A stretch of DNA of 29,130 nt from Apostichopus leukothele. Taxonomy: Eukaryota; Echinodermata; Holothuroidea; Aspidochirotida; Stichopodidae. Location: positions 1 through 29,130 of the forward strand of contig JAAAKB020256159.1 in assembly GCA_010014835.2 (NCBI GenBank), in the 5' to 3' direction. Below the pieces are notes generated by a model. It was not told where the DNA came from and did not search any database. It was given only the letters and a program-made list of their open reading frames with translations. Shown in pieces: positions 9,831-21,167 of this stretch. How positions within the stretch are numbered: the stretch's first letter is position 1; each line of letters begins with the position of its first letter. A program made the position numbers and the translations under genes.

Positions 9831-12310
9831 GAGACACTATCTTTTGTTTGACCACCATCCTTCCCCTCCCCCATCCCGCCGATCCCCCCCCCCCCCAAAT
9901 TTTCTAGTGGTAAGTTTCCATACAGTCTCTGAGTTCCTTCACAAATGACAGGGTTATATTTGAATTTTATCTCAGGCATACCTTAAAACATACTCCAAAC
10001 ATACACAATTAACATAATGTAAAATTACTACTTTTGAGAATCCTGTCAAATTTGATGGATGGATTCCATCGCTGCAGCATGTTAAAGGAACCATGCACCA
10101 GAGATAATCGTAATTACTACTTTACATAAAAACAAAAAAAAACTTCATAAAAAGATGAAAATTGAAAACGCAATTTTGAGGGCTGTATCAAACATTCACG
10201 TGGGAGATATTTTCTTTATCGCAGTTGGTAGGTGCTTTGGCTCTGACAACCTTCCAAATGAACAGCTTTTATTCGTAAGAAGGTTGTACTGAAGAAACTT
10301 TGGCAACCTGAAGGATTTCTTTTGATGACAAATCATTAATAAATAGCTTATTCTAACAAATGCTACCAGAAATATCACCAGCACATAGGTTTGCCACTGT
10401 CACTTTTTATAGAGCTGTTACCTGCTTCTTTTATTTTTTTTACTTTTTTTTTTACAGAATTACTTTTATTATTGTTAAAAAATGTCCTACTTACATGATG
10501 TTACTTACTCAAAACATATTACAAAGGAACAAGTAATTTGCAGTATTTGCAGTTTTAAATCCCTATCCCCTTCCCACCCTCCATCCTTCCTCCCCACCCT
10601 CCCATCTCCTCCCCACCCCCCCAACTCTAGATTCAATGACTATTAAGTGTCGTTAATCAAATCAAAGGTCATCCTAACCGCCCAATATTAAACGAGCAAA
10701 AATCTTCACAAGAACAAAATATCAAGAAGTACCTGGTGAATTTTGAACATAGAAATTATGTCCTCATATCAATCAGCTGTAACAACGTGAAGACACATTC
10801 TACTCTAAAACAATAAGGCAATTTATTCCACAGTTGTAGGGTACTTCTCTCGTAGCAATTTTTTATATAACTGCAATTTATTGAGAGTATTTCTGTGAAT
10901 TTTCTAGCATTTTTTTCCACCTTTCATCTATTCTCTTAACACACACAATCAGATTTACCCTCATCATCATCATTCTATTATTGATCCAAGTTTTATCAAA
11001 ATAGATAACTTTTTTATTCTCATCTGAGACGAAAATTTTTCGGAGTGATCAATTTCTCACTGATCCTGATGTAAGGTGGCAAACTGTTGTCACAGAGCTG
11101 GCAATAAAGTCCCGTTACTATTTTCCATAAAGATGAATATCCTACGGAGAATATCAACCCCAGGACTCTAAAATAACCACCGTCCTCGTGATCTATTCAA
11201 TAACCTTTCAAAAATTAGGCATGGGTAGACCCAAGATATGAATAAAATATCACGTCAGATAGGAGTACTCCTTCAAGATCTTCAAAGATAGAGGATTGCT
11301 GAAAATATACCACCCGTAGATGACAGAAGAGTTAGCTAAAAAGACAGTCTATGAATCTTGACTCGCAAATTTCCTCCGTTTTTTTTGGTTTTTTTGAGAT
11401 GGCCGACTGGATCATTCCAGACACTAATGTGTGAAAAGTAAGATGTTTGGTCGCCATGAATTTCTCGAACTGAGTGAGTTATGACCATGAAAATTTAAGA
11501 CATCCTCTAAGAATGTTTCGCCGAATAATGGTTAAATCGCAACTAAGCAATGAACCTTTTCCAGTTCTAAATATTTCTCTGCTTCAGGACTATTTCATGT
11601 GAACACAAATTTGGAAAAATTTCACAATTTTCTATTTTTTTCCATCTTTTGTGATGAAATGTATAGTCAATTTTTATTTTGAAATGAAACTTGACTATAG
11701 TGTTACATTATCTCACAAACAACATTGAAAGATTTATCAAATTATAGATTGGAAAAGATGTTTAAAGGGGGACTGTCTTAAAACCTGGGATGACGCATTA
11801 GAAACTTTACTTTTTCTTGTTGGACTATGAAATATATTAACACAAATTTCTACCTGCAGTCAACCATTAAAAGCAAACCTGTGGTCTCAGACATCCTTCA
11901 GCCAATTATTCCCCCTCCTCATTACCCCTCCCCTTCCCCCATCATGCTGACCCCACTAGTAGGGATTTTCCTATGAGGGTTCATTTTTCATGTACGTGGA
12001 TGTTCACGTAATCTCACTTAGCAGTCGCTTCTCCAATGACTTTCATTTAACACATCCACAGCAGTTTCACACACATATTTCACAATTAAAGAGACTAGCT
12101 GTTAACAACCAACTCCAGTCATCCTTGTGTTCAACATTTGTTTATATGTCATCTTCATTTCAAGACCCATCAGAAGTCACCAATACTCCTTTCTCCTGGA
12201 CATACCCATGCCCCTCCTCTCATCCTCTAATCTATCCCCCGATCCCTGCCCCTCTCCTCTCTCCTCCTCTCCTCTCCTCTCACTCATACACATCCTCAAT
12301 CTTTTCTATA
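9831..12310. other. Non-coding region with clustered pyrimidine-rich tracts
   Basis: No gene seen. Four C/T-rich tracts fall within 2.5 kb on the plus strand, at about 9855-9897 (with a run of 14 C), 10561-10622, 11911-11940 and 12200-12280 (CTCCTCTC repeats). The open frames across 11990-12363 are made by the last tract and have Ser/Pro/Leu-rich content without a domain. Confidence 0.55.
10561..10627 (-). other. Candidate G-quadruplex tract (minus strand)
   Basis: Read on the minus strand there are ten runs of three or more G with loops mostly of 1 to 7 bases. Counted on the plus strand these are CCC, CCCC, CCC, CCC, then after 12 bases CCCC, CCC, CCC, CCCC and CCCCCCC. Two back-to-back canonical four-run motifs can be drawn. 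There is no nearby gene to link it to. Confidence 0.55.
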
Positions 12311-13030
12311 TCCTTGTAACCTCCCTCATGTTATTAAAAAATTATCTCCTTTTGCAAGATTAATGTTATGAACTCAGTTAAAGTACTTTTACATGAAAAG
12401 AAAAATGACGTAAAATTTCAAATTTAAATTTTTAATCTATAGTATATATGTACACTGTGGCTGCGCCTTACACATATACCTCTCCAGCATTCACAGCACT
12501 AGACACTTACATAGATAGACTGTGTGTACCAACATTTAATATGAAGAATTAATAGCCCCAATAACGCAAGGCCAGCCATTTTTTAATACAGGTTTCATTG
12601 CCTTTAAGTTATTCATATCGAACAAATAAGTTTTTATCTTCCCGCTGGGAGGCTTCTGGCTTAAATAATTGATGCCATTCAAGATTAATGGAACATCAAA
12701 TTAAAAAATTTGGTCTGTGTAATCAAATTTTTTGGGTGAAGATATTGTAACAAATCCTAAGTGAGGGCGCCATATAAGAATGATTTAAGTAGATTATTAC
12801 AAACAGATCGTGGCACACATTGTACATGAAAAGGCTTTCTAAACAAGGAGACAAGTTTCTAATGTTGTGGGGAAGGAAGATATGTTATGAAGAACATGAA
12901 AGGCCCTCATTGCAACACCATGACTATGTATACAGCTATAACATTAATGAACAAACAGTAGATTAGTTTACAATATGTGATTAATGAAACACTGATCACT
13001 TGATCGGTGTTACTCTTGATCTGTATTACT
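12311..13030. other. Non-coding, nothing recognised
   Basis: AT-rich sequence with no exon, repeat array or RNA gene that I can support. Confidence 0.45.
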
Positions 13031-13090
13031 GATACCATGTGCTGTAATTATGTGCTACTTAATTATCACATAATTACAGCACCTGGTAAC
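13031..13090. repeat. Hairpin with 24-bp arms
   Basis: GTGCTGTAATTATGTG at 13039-13054 is the exact reverse complement of 13067-13082. The arms extend outward to 13031 and 13090 with two mismatches, around a 12-base loop. Sequence further out (CACTGAT near 12990, ATCACTG near 13115) hints at longer, decayed arms. It may be the core of a foldback or MITE-type element, but no target-site duplication was identified. Confidence 0.65.
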
Positions 13091-13924
13091 CGGAGTGTAA
13101 CCCACAGAATTATTATCACTGGGACATGGAACTGTGTGTAGTTTACATTAAGGAGGGGAGGGGGGTGGCAGGTTGACTTTTAAACCCCACTAAAGGGCGT
13201 AAATCTTGCTTTCAAAATCTTGACATTGCCGTTACAAACAGCTGCAAGGACTTAATCACTGCTTTACGTAATGTAATAGAACCTGCAATCTAAGAATTTA
13301 AACCTTCCTTTCTGAGTCATGTTGTAAATTAGCGTCGCTTTGAACAAGCCGTGTAAGACTTTACACATAACTGGAGACATATATCCCTCAGTCTAACCAA
13401 GGTATTTATATGTGGTTACCGCTACACCTAATTAGTAAGTTGTTTTACAGTTTCTAATCCAATACAGCAATTTTTGTGTCCCTCAAATTTAGTTTTTTAT
13501 AATTCATTGGTAAACATTTGAAATCTTTTGCCTAATATCATCATTCCTGGTGCAATTCATGTCACTATGGTAACAAGATAAAGGTCTGTGTGTATATGTT
13601 CTTTCTATAAGCTCCCTTAATAGGACTACCGGGTAGTGGCAGAGTCAACAGACAAAATAAGCAGCTTTAGAGAAATTATTTCACCACATTGAATGAAGTG
13701 GAACTAAATCTGTTAGATCCAAGTAAGAAATGGAAAACAAATCTGATTAGTTATATTGTTATGTTTTTTTTGTTTTTTGGTTACATTAAATTAGTAATTT
13801 GGATCGAACAAACATTTTGAAAGCAATCATGCCATGTTACATACGTTAAACAGGAGTCGTCACAATTTGTCAATAATTTTCTTTGATTAGATGGTAGGAT
13901 ACAAACATCTGCGGCAAAGGCGCA
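13091..13924. other. Non-coding, nothing recognised
   Basis: AT-rich sequence with one G-rich patch at about 13153-13169. No exons or repeats that I can support. Confidence 0.45.
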
Positions 13925-13929
13925 TTGGG

Positions 13930-14414
13930 TTCGGGGGGGGTGACTTTACAAGCTGTTACTGTGAAAAGGAAAGGAAGAAAATGCCGAACCACTCCACTTC
14001 TGAAGGAACTTCATTGGCTCCCTATCAGCTATAGAATTCGGTATAAACTACTTCTTCTCACTTTTGTGCTCATCATCTGGAACGGCCTGTATACCTGTCA
14101 CAACTTCTCTTGCCTTATATTCCAACTCGCACACTTCGTTCCTCCAACAAACTGTATTTAACTGTTCCTAAACCACGCTTGAAGACCTATGGTTACAGAA
14201 GCTTCGAATACTCTGGGTCTTATCTCTGGAACAAGTTACCAGATCACATTCGAACATGCTATAAACTTTCTACTTTCAAAAGTCTACTTAAGACCCATTT
14301 TTTCACTTGTTCTTTTGTAAATTAATTTACTTTCTTTGTAAAGCGCCTTGAGCAGTGACTTTTGTTTACTGATTTGGCGCTATATAAGTCTCATTTATTA
14401 TTATTATTATTATT
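13930..14414 (+). mobile_element. 5'-truncated LINE 3' end (L2/CR1-like)
   Basis: The translation shows the usual C-terminal end of an L2/CR1-type reverse transcriptase protein: TPLLKELHWLPISYRIRYK, then LRSSN, VPKPRLKTYGYRSF, LWNKLPDHIR and FKSLLKTHFF. The 3' end has the typical AAGCGCCTTGAGCAGT and GGCGCTATATAAGT segments followed by an (ATT)n tail at 14397-14414. A one-base frame change near 14065 separates the first part (ending LLLLTF) from the second (HHLERPVYLSQLLL onward). The catalytic reverse transcriptase core and endonuclease are missing, so it is a dead-on-arrival fragment. The tail stops 8 bases from the GT of the dynein donor at 14423-14424, so the insertion sits in the intron following that exon, in opposite orientation to the dynein gene. 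Confidence 0.88.
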
Positions 14415-14424
14415 CAGAGCTTAC

Positions 14425-16340
14425 CTTTGCTACTCTGTCATACACATCCATGGCAAGAACCCACTTACAGAGGCCTTCACAAGCTGTTGATATGCTACGG
14501 ATCACCTCCGGTTTGAAGTCAGGATTTGGGACGTACCTGGAGAAAGAAAATGAAAGAGGATGTGAACTAAGCATGACAAACAAGTTATGATTTTGCAACG
14601 ACTTTTAGATGAGTTATATCTCCCCCGAGTATCCAGTAGCAAGCATTTTGCATATGAAATATTTACATTAACTTCTCAATTTACAATCGTTACCCTCTGG
14701 TGTCACCCAAAGTATTAAATCCTCATTACCCGTTTGTCTTCTTTTTTGACATACAATAAAAGTTTGTGTAGCCTACACAAAATTTGATACATACATACAC
14801 GCACACAGTCTTAATGAACGTATATACGCACACGCATACACACCATAACCATCGTGCATAGATTCTTTGTCTTTGGTAGGGTACCAGAAAGGAACTCACT
14901 TGTCTCTTATTTTCTTCATGATGGCAGAAGGTATATTATCCTTGTCATACGCCTTTAGGACTTCAAGGAATTTCATGTCACCCAGCAGTTTTTGGGAAGA
15001 ACCCCAGTAATCTTCTATCATTTTACCGCTACCGGAGGGGTCGGGCTTACGCTCTGGCTTCACACCCCTCATGATGCAGATGGACTCCATCACCAGCTTC
15101 ACACCTCCGGGAGGATTCTGTACGAACCAACACAGAAACAGAAATGAGATTCTTACATTTTCCTGAAACCCTTTAATCTCTCTGTTAGAACTGAATATTT
15201 TAGGATGCAACAAAATTGTTAATGTTAACGTCAGCCTCTAATAACAAAAAGAACATTCTCTTTAACGTATTTCAAGATGGCAAAGTAACGTAAAAAAAAA
15301 AAACAAGGACTGGATTTTACCTTCATGGACTTGACCATGGATATGTCACTCGGTTTAAGGGTGTTGAGGGCAGACAAGGCCATCTCAAGGGCAGGTATGG
15401 CTTCAGCTAGTTCCCCCTCGCATTCATCTTTTATAGCCTTGGCTGCCTCTGCGGCCTTGTTGGCCACAGCTTCGTCTGCTGCTACGATCTATCATTTAGA
15501 AAAATGCAGGTGTTCATTCTTTAATCTTGCCAATGTCTTAAAATAATTTCATAGTACTAAGGTAGGAACTATTGTTTCAATTTTAGAGAACTCATTTTAC
15601 CATTAATTTTATATTTATTACAAGAGCCTTAGGTAGCTGGTGTACAGCCAGCCATAAGGATACAGCCATGGATAGCTGGTCTACAGCCAGACTATAAAAA
15701 TACAGACTTTGGGTAGCTTATCTGCAGCCAGCTATACCAATACAGCCTTTGGGTAGCTGGTCTACTGCCAGCTACACAAATACAGCCTTGGGTAGCTGGT
15801 CTTACAGACTAATATAAGAATACAACCTTGGATAGCTGGTCTTCAGCCAGCTACACAAATACAGCCTTGGATAGCTGGTCTTACAGGCTGATATAAGAAT
15901 ACAGCCTTGCATAGCTGGTCTACAGCCAGCTACACGAATACAGCCTTGGATAGCTGGTCTTAAATACTCTTATGGATACCTGGACAGCTAGATGAAGATA
16001 GGATTGGATAGCTCATCTTACAGACTGCTGCTACAAGAGCACAGGTATTCTCACCTCTTTCTTTGCTTCTACTTCTACTGTGTCTTGCTCTATCTTGGTT
16101 AGTAATTTCTCCGTCTCCCCAGAGGTCTTGATCAACTCTGGTTGTAGATCAGTCAGTTCTTTCTGCATCACTGCCACCTGGGATGCGGCAAACTCTAGTT
16201 TCTCCAACCCCACCACGTAGCGATTCTTCATGGTGAGTATTTCGGTCCGTTTCAAAGTCAAGAGCTTCTTGAAGGTGAGGATCAGTTCCAGGTATGATGT
16301 CGGGGTGACGTAATTGTGGCGACGCAAAGTTGCCAGAAAC
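14425..16340 (-). other. Dynein exons for stalk CC1 and microtubule-binding domain
   Basis: Four exons of 286, 168, 218 and 112 bases. CC1 runs from [19 protein letters not shown] through the Glu/Lys/Ala-rich coiled coil to SMVKSMK. The microtubule-binding tip starts at NPPGGV and ends with MDVYDRVAK, right where CC2 should begin. The last exon ends in phase 0 at GCAAAG|GTAAGC. The expected next exon (beginning about VVAPK in relatives) was searched for by eye on the minus strand down to 2800 and not found. Confidence 0.9.
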
Positions 16341-19300
16341 CTATTATAATGCAAAGTTTATGAGAAATTCACCAGTCAGTCAACTAACAGTTTCACCCAA
16401 AAATTTGTGAAAGCCACACAAGGTATTACTCATGGCTATTTTTGGACAATATTTAAATATCTGATGATTAGCAAAAATTTTAAAAATTGACATCTTGATA
16501 TCAGCAAATCATTTTCTTTATCTACTAAAGACAATTGGTGACTCACAACTATTTAAAAAAATCTGATTAAAAACTTTTCAAAGATTCACAATAATATCAA
16601 TAAACTTAAGAAACAATAAATAAAAAAAGAATTAAAATCTCACAAGCAATATTCAGATAAAAGAAAAGTTAATAAATAAATTTAACGGAGTAACAAGCTT
16701 ACTCCTCTGACATCTTCCTGACACTCTCGTGAAAGTGTTTACACATGGAGACGCACTCCCTCCTGATCTCGTCCTCCAACTCCATATCTTCAAGGAACTT
16801 ATTGGCTACCATCTCTAAGGCATCCTCGGGCCACGCCTAGGATGAGAAACGGAAAAATAAAACCGCACTAAATATGAAAAGATTCCATAACTGGCCAATG
16901 AGGAGCAAACAAACAGATAAAGCCACACAGATTTCTGAATGATATCGAAGGGTGTCAAATTTTGTGTGATTATTACATGGTGTGGTCATATAGTGACATA
17001 TTTAGTGCTCAAATTTTTGTATGGCAGTTTTGAAGTCTCTGAAATTTCTCTCTTATAAAATACTATGGTTCGTTTGTAAATACACTGCTCCAATTCTTTG
17101 CCCTTTTGTAGTAATTTTGACTATTTTTATTCCCTGTCATGAGGATAGAGAGGTACAATACTGACGGAAGATACAGCTTAATTAATAAATGACAACTGGC
17201 ATCTAATTATTGCTAAATTGATATAAAGGTATACTAGCAGACCAGACTGGAATAGCACAAATAGCTGAATGGGGTATATCATAGTTTACGATGTATAAAT
17301 AGATAAGTGTAACATAGTGAACACTGTCTTACACAGCTCATAAAGTAACTAACAATTTACATCATATCATAAGGCTAATATTTTTTCTTTTTCTTGTTCC
17401 TTTTTTATTATTATTTTTATTTATTCTGTATGTGTTTTTATATATATGATGGAACATGATAAAATAAAATATCATAAAAAATATCATAAATAAATGAAAA
17501 TATGAAGTATGAATGAAAATATGAAATATTTTTATAATTATATTAGAATAGATAAATTCACTGAGACAACATGAAACATGTCTAGTTATGGGTTAGTGTC
17601 ACATTTTATCATTTTATAGAGCCATTATTTGGTCATTTAACCTTTATCATCCATCTTGAGCAAATGGTGGGGAGGGAGAGAATGGGAGAGGGGGAAGGGG
17701 GGAGTTTTACTTCCACGCTTCCTATTATCCAAAACGTAATTCTTACTTGGAACCAATCGATGGTACAGCAGTTGATGAGAGACGGGAACATCCTCAGTCT
17801 ATTTCTGAAGGCATCACCGATCGGACTCATGGCCAGCACCACGTGGAGATGCTTGCGGACCTTCTCCGTGAAATAGTTATACATAGCCAAGGGAGTGGCT
17901 TCAATCTTCTTTCCCTGCAAAAAAAGTATATGATAAAATAGATATTGTAAAACAAATTATAAAATGGTTAGAGTAAATTATTGATGGAGAAAGATTCACA
18001 TGATGATGGCATCAGAATACATCTCCTGCACTCTACCAACTTATCTCTTCAGTCCTAGCATTGCTGGTGATTACTGTTAGCCTTTTCTTTGGTGAACAAA
18101 CAACGATAGATGTTTTTTTTCCCTCCTTTTTTGAAGGATAAACATGGTAATGTCTCCTGAAGTCTGAAGAATACTGCCACTACATCAAACAGTACATTGC
18201 TTCTTCTCTTTTGAAGGGCTTATTCTCTGTAGTTATCCTTTGATAACAAAAGTACTATCACCATTATCAGAATTTTCTCGTGTTGTTCAAAGTGTTTATT
18301 TACAGGAACTAGAATACCTACCTAGTCCTACATCTGTAAAAATGACATGTAAAAGAACCTCTAAGGTCATATTCTGCATACAACAACACCATTGAATTAG
18401 CATATAACATCTGCATAAACGGGCATTGACCCCTGACCCTGGTTCCTGTTTAACAATTACAATCAATGAAACCATGTATACTGACAACTAACCTCCACTC
18501 TCGCCACCTGTTGCATTTTCTCGATGATTTCGGCCTTCTCATCGGCGGCGTAGAGATTAGGCACATCGGCGGTATTCAGGATCATGTTAATATCTTCTAC
18601 AAATGATTCATCTTTGATCTGATTGTCGCTGAAGAGGAAGACAGTCTGCTTGCCCTCGGCACCAGCTTTCAGTAGAAGCTACAAAAAATAAGAATGGGTC
18701 CAATATATGAATAACTGTCAATTCTTTTAACACTGCAGGTGAAATGTTTGCATACAAAATGTCACATACTGTTTCTGCTCCCAATTACAGTGATGGTAGT
18801 GTACCTTCCTTTGGCATTACAGGAAATATATCATCCTCACCCCATTACACTTATGGTAGTGCACCATCTTCGGCACTACAGAAAATATCTCAACTTCTCC
18901 CATTACATTGATGGTAGTGCACCATCTTTTGGCATTACAGGAAATATCTCTTCTTTTCCCATTACACTGATGATAGTGTAACTTCCTGTGGCATTACAGG
19001 AAATATCTCATCTTCTCCCATTCCACTGATGGTAGTGTACCTTCTCATTGCATTACAGGAAATATCTCTCTTCTCCCATTACATTAATGGTAGTGCACCT
19101 TCTTTTGACACTACAGGAATTATCTAATCTTCTCCCATTCTTCTGAATGTAGTGTACCTTCTCTTTGCATTACAGGAAATATCTCTCTTCTCCCATTACA
19201 CTAGTGGTAGTGTACCTTCTTTTGACACTACAGGAAATATCTAATCTTCTCCCATTACACTGATGGTAGTGTACCTTCTTTTGACACTACAGGAAATATC

Positions 19301-21167
19301 TCATGCGATCATCATTTGCTATTTTGTGCTTTCATGGCCAGATGATAGCTTACCCTCTTTAGATCATCTCTCCACTCAGTGTTGGTGTAATTTTTGGTAA
19401 TTTCAATCTGAAATAGGTCATAATCTGCCATAAAGGAGGCTAGTTTAGCTGCACTCTGACGTCCACTGCCACCGATACCTGTAGAACAGAGTGATCACAG
19501 AAGAATGAAAAAAAAAAATGAAAATCTGACTTACTCTAAATTTGAGAGCGCTTGGAGCTCTTCGTATCTATGCTTGCTTATAGTTACTTTGAGCCTTACA
19601 TACAGTCCTATGTTCCATTATTAGACTACATTAGTTACATAACTTGTGTCTTGCCTTAGACTTCAGGCTTACAATAGTAACAACATGAATGAAAACTAGA
19701 ATCTTAAATCTAGCATAACTGATGCTCAAAGAGACTAGTATTTAAAAGCAGGGATGCAAGGAGATAGTTACATTAGCAATCTGATATCAACAGAACTACT
19801 AATACATGTGAACATACAAGTACATATTTTTGTGGGTGTGCAAGTATATACCGCAATGGCCATTTTGAGATCTGGAAAAGTGCAAGCATGTACGATAGAT
19901 TGAAATTTAGCAAGTGTATAATCGGTGATTGCAGGGAGGACTCAAACATGCAGACAATGTTCCTTTCAAAAACTTTTCATTCTGCACAATCAATCATAAC
20001 AAATTTGTTTTGTTTTCTGTCATTTCTTAAGTTGGAATAACAAAAAATTATTCCTGTTGTTAGAGAAACAATATTCTAACTCTTTTGGAGTTGTCCTGTA
20101 CATGATGAGAAGAATCTGTGGCTTTGCCACTTGGAAATAGTACTGGGGGGGGGGTGCATGGTTACCCCCCTTAGGTACCCAACTAAACATTTACACCTCT
20201 CCATCTCCATGTTCTGATGGAGTGTGATTTGTGAAGGCTTTTAAGGAGAATTGTCACAGCATGTAAAACTATGGGATGATGCATAATGTATTCTCATTTC
20301 ATGATGTACTTTAAACTGTGCTATAAAGAGGGAGGGGGGGAGGCACATTGAAAAATTGACCCCAGGGCCGACCCTGGCTTCCAGCACCTCTGATTACATG
20401 TCTTCTACTGGTTCAGATACTTACCAATGAGCAGTAGGTGACCATTGTCCTGCTTCAAGACTCGGCTGACTCTGGATATGTGTTCAATGGCAAACTTAAA
20501 CATTACCAGAGACATGGGGGCTTTACTGACTTGGTTGTACTCGGCTAAGTACGCATCCATCGATGTGGTAAGGGTCTTGAAGTTGACTATCTCGTCGTAA
20601 TCTTTGCTATCTGTATCGGGATCGCCAAAGTCACCGAAAAATAAACTCCTGTTGAGACGGTGGCATGATAGAAGAATATATAAGTAAACAATAAACAACC
20701 CAGTTAGTTTTCAGTTTGTTGAATGTTCATTAAATAATTTTAACATCTCAATACATCTTCTGATGAAAACAAAACAATAATCAATATAAGATCAGTAGGT
20801 CATCAATGAAAGTGGCTGGTTTATGTAGTTTAGTATGCAAATGGGTATGCATATGCCTTGGTATAAACAGAAGTTTCAACAGGAAAAACACAAAACTTTT
20901 GTTGCAATTGAAACATACGTGCATTTTACTGCTTAGTAAAAATGGACACAAGGACGAAACTAACGAGAATATTCTTCTTTTCTATTGATAAAAACCATAT
21001 TCAACAATAGTTTTTATAGAATAGTTTATCGTTATTTTCTCTCTCTCTCCTACCTGATGTTATCGTCGATCAGTTTTCCACTTGGCGTGAGATGACTGAG
21101 AACTTTATCCATGCTCTGCTTGAAGTGTGATTGAGTCATCTCCTTGACAATTTCAAAGAATGTTACC
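14425..21167 (-). CDS. DNAH7: Axonemal dynein heavy chain, inner-arm type (internal part only)
   Basis: The gene encodes the motor of a ciliary or flagellar inner dynein arm. Ten minus-strand exons, in order: 21167-21054, 20648-20425, 19478-19354, 18678-18493, 17914-17747, 16836-16703, 16340-16055, 15488-15321, 15117-14900 and 14536-14425. Every junction has GT/AG and every phase matches, giving about 578 uninterrupted codons. The order is the AAA3-AAA4 connection, the AAA4 module with Walker [10 protein letters not shown], the CC1 half of the stalk ([41 protein letters not shown]) and the microtubule-binding tip ([42 protein letters not shown]). A full dynein heavy chain has about 4,000 residues. 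The tail, AAA1-3, the CC2 stalk, AAA5-6 and the C-terminal domain are not in the window. No start or stop codon is present. The match is closest to the DNAH7/DNAH3/DNAH12 group as I remember those proteins; the choice of DNAH7 is provisional. The introns hold two minisatellites and a G-rich tract. It could be a fragment copy, or exons displaced by rearrangement or assembly. Confidence 0.92.
15632..16040. repeat. Intronic minisatellite, ~40-bp unit with alternating types
   Basis: About ten to eleven units fill most of the 566-base intron between dynein exons 15488-15321 and 16340-16055. Units open with TAGCTGGTCT and close with AATACAGCCTTGGA. The middle alternates between an A form (ACAGCCAGCTACACAAAT) and a B form (TTACAGACTAATATAAGAAT), at least for the five or six central units, which suggests an ~80-bp higher-order unit. 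TAGCTGG and CCAGCTA within the A form are complementary, so each unit can fold. The last units decay toward the donor at 16054. Confidence 0.9.
16703..18678 (-). other. Dynein exons for the AAA4 Walker B region and small subdomain
   Basis: Three exons of 186, 168 and 134 bases. The first has [20 protein letters not shown], the AAA4 Walker-B/sensor segment, then ADVPNLY. The second has [20 protein letters not shown] and [14 protein letters not shown], a hallmark of dynein AAA4. The third begins [11 protein letters not shown] and leads to the base of the stalk. The first two are in phase 0 at both ends. Confidence 0.9.
17669..17702 (+). other. Candidate G-quadruplex tract in a dynein intron
   Basis: G runs at 17669-17672, 17674-17676, 17684-17686, 17690-17694 and 17697-17702 are separated by loops of 1, 7, 3 and 2 bases. 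This fits the canonical four-run pattern on the plus strand, which is the template strand for the dynein gene. It lies about 45 bases downstream of the donor of exon 17914-17747. Confidence 0.55.
18770..19304. repeat. Intronic minisatellite, ~58-bp unit, about nine copies
   Basis: Each unit has CCCATTACACTGATGGTAGT, GTACCTTCTTTTG and CATTACAGGAAATATCTC. GGTAGT-type marks recur near 18795, 18854, 18912, 18970, 19028, 19085, 19149, 19205 and 19265. It occupies most of the intron between dynein exons 19478-19354 and 18678-18493. The plus-strand open frame 18739-18981 is a by-product of the repeat. Confidence 0.9.
19354..21167 (-). other. Dynein exons for the AAA4 entrance and Walker A
   Basis: Three exons (114, 224 and 125 bases). 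The first encodes [10 protein letters not shown] to LIDDNI. The second runs from SLFFGDF through the conserved [20 protein letters not shown] to HLLLI. The third carries the AAA4 nucleotide loop GIGGSGRQS and the following FQIEITKNY segment. Dynein AAA4 typically has GxGGSGRQS, so R in place of the usual P-loop lysine is normal for this site. The first exon opens with one base of a split codon, so at least one upstream exon must have existed. Confidence 0.88.

Noticed and set aside
11990-12319. 109-codon Ser/Pro-rich open frame
   Set aside because: It arises from the CTCCTCTC pyrimidine tract, with no protein signature.
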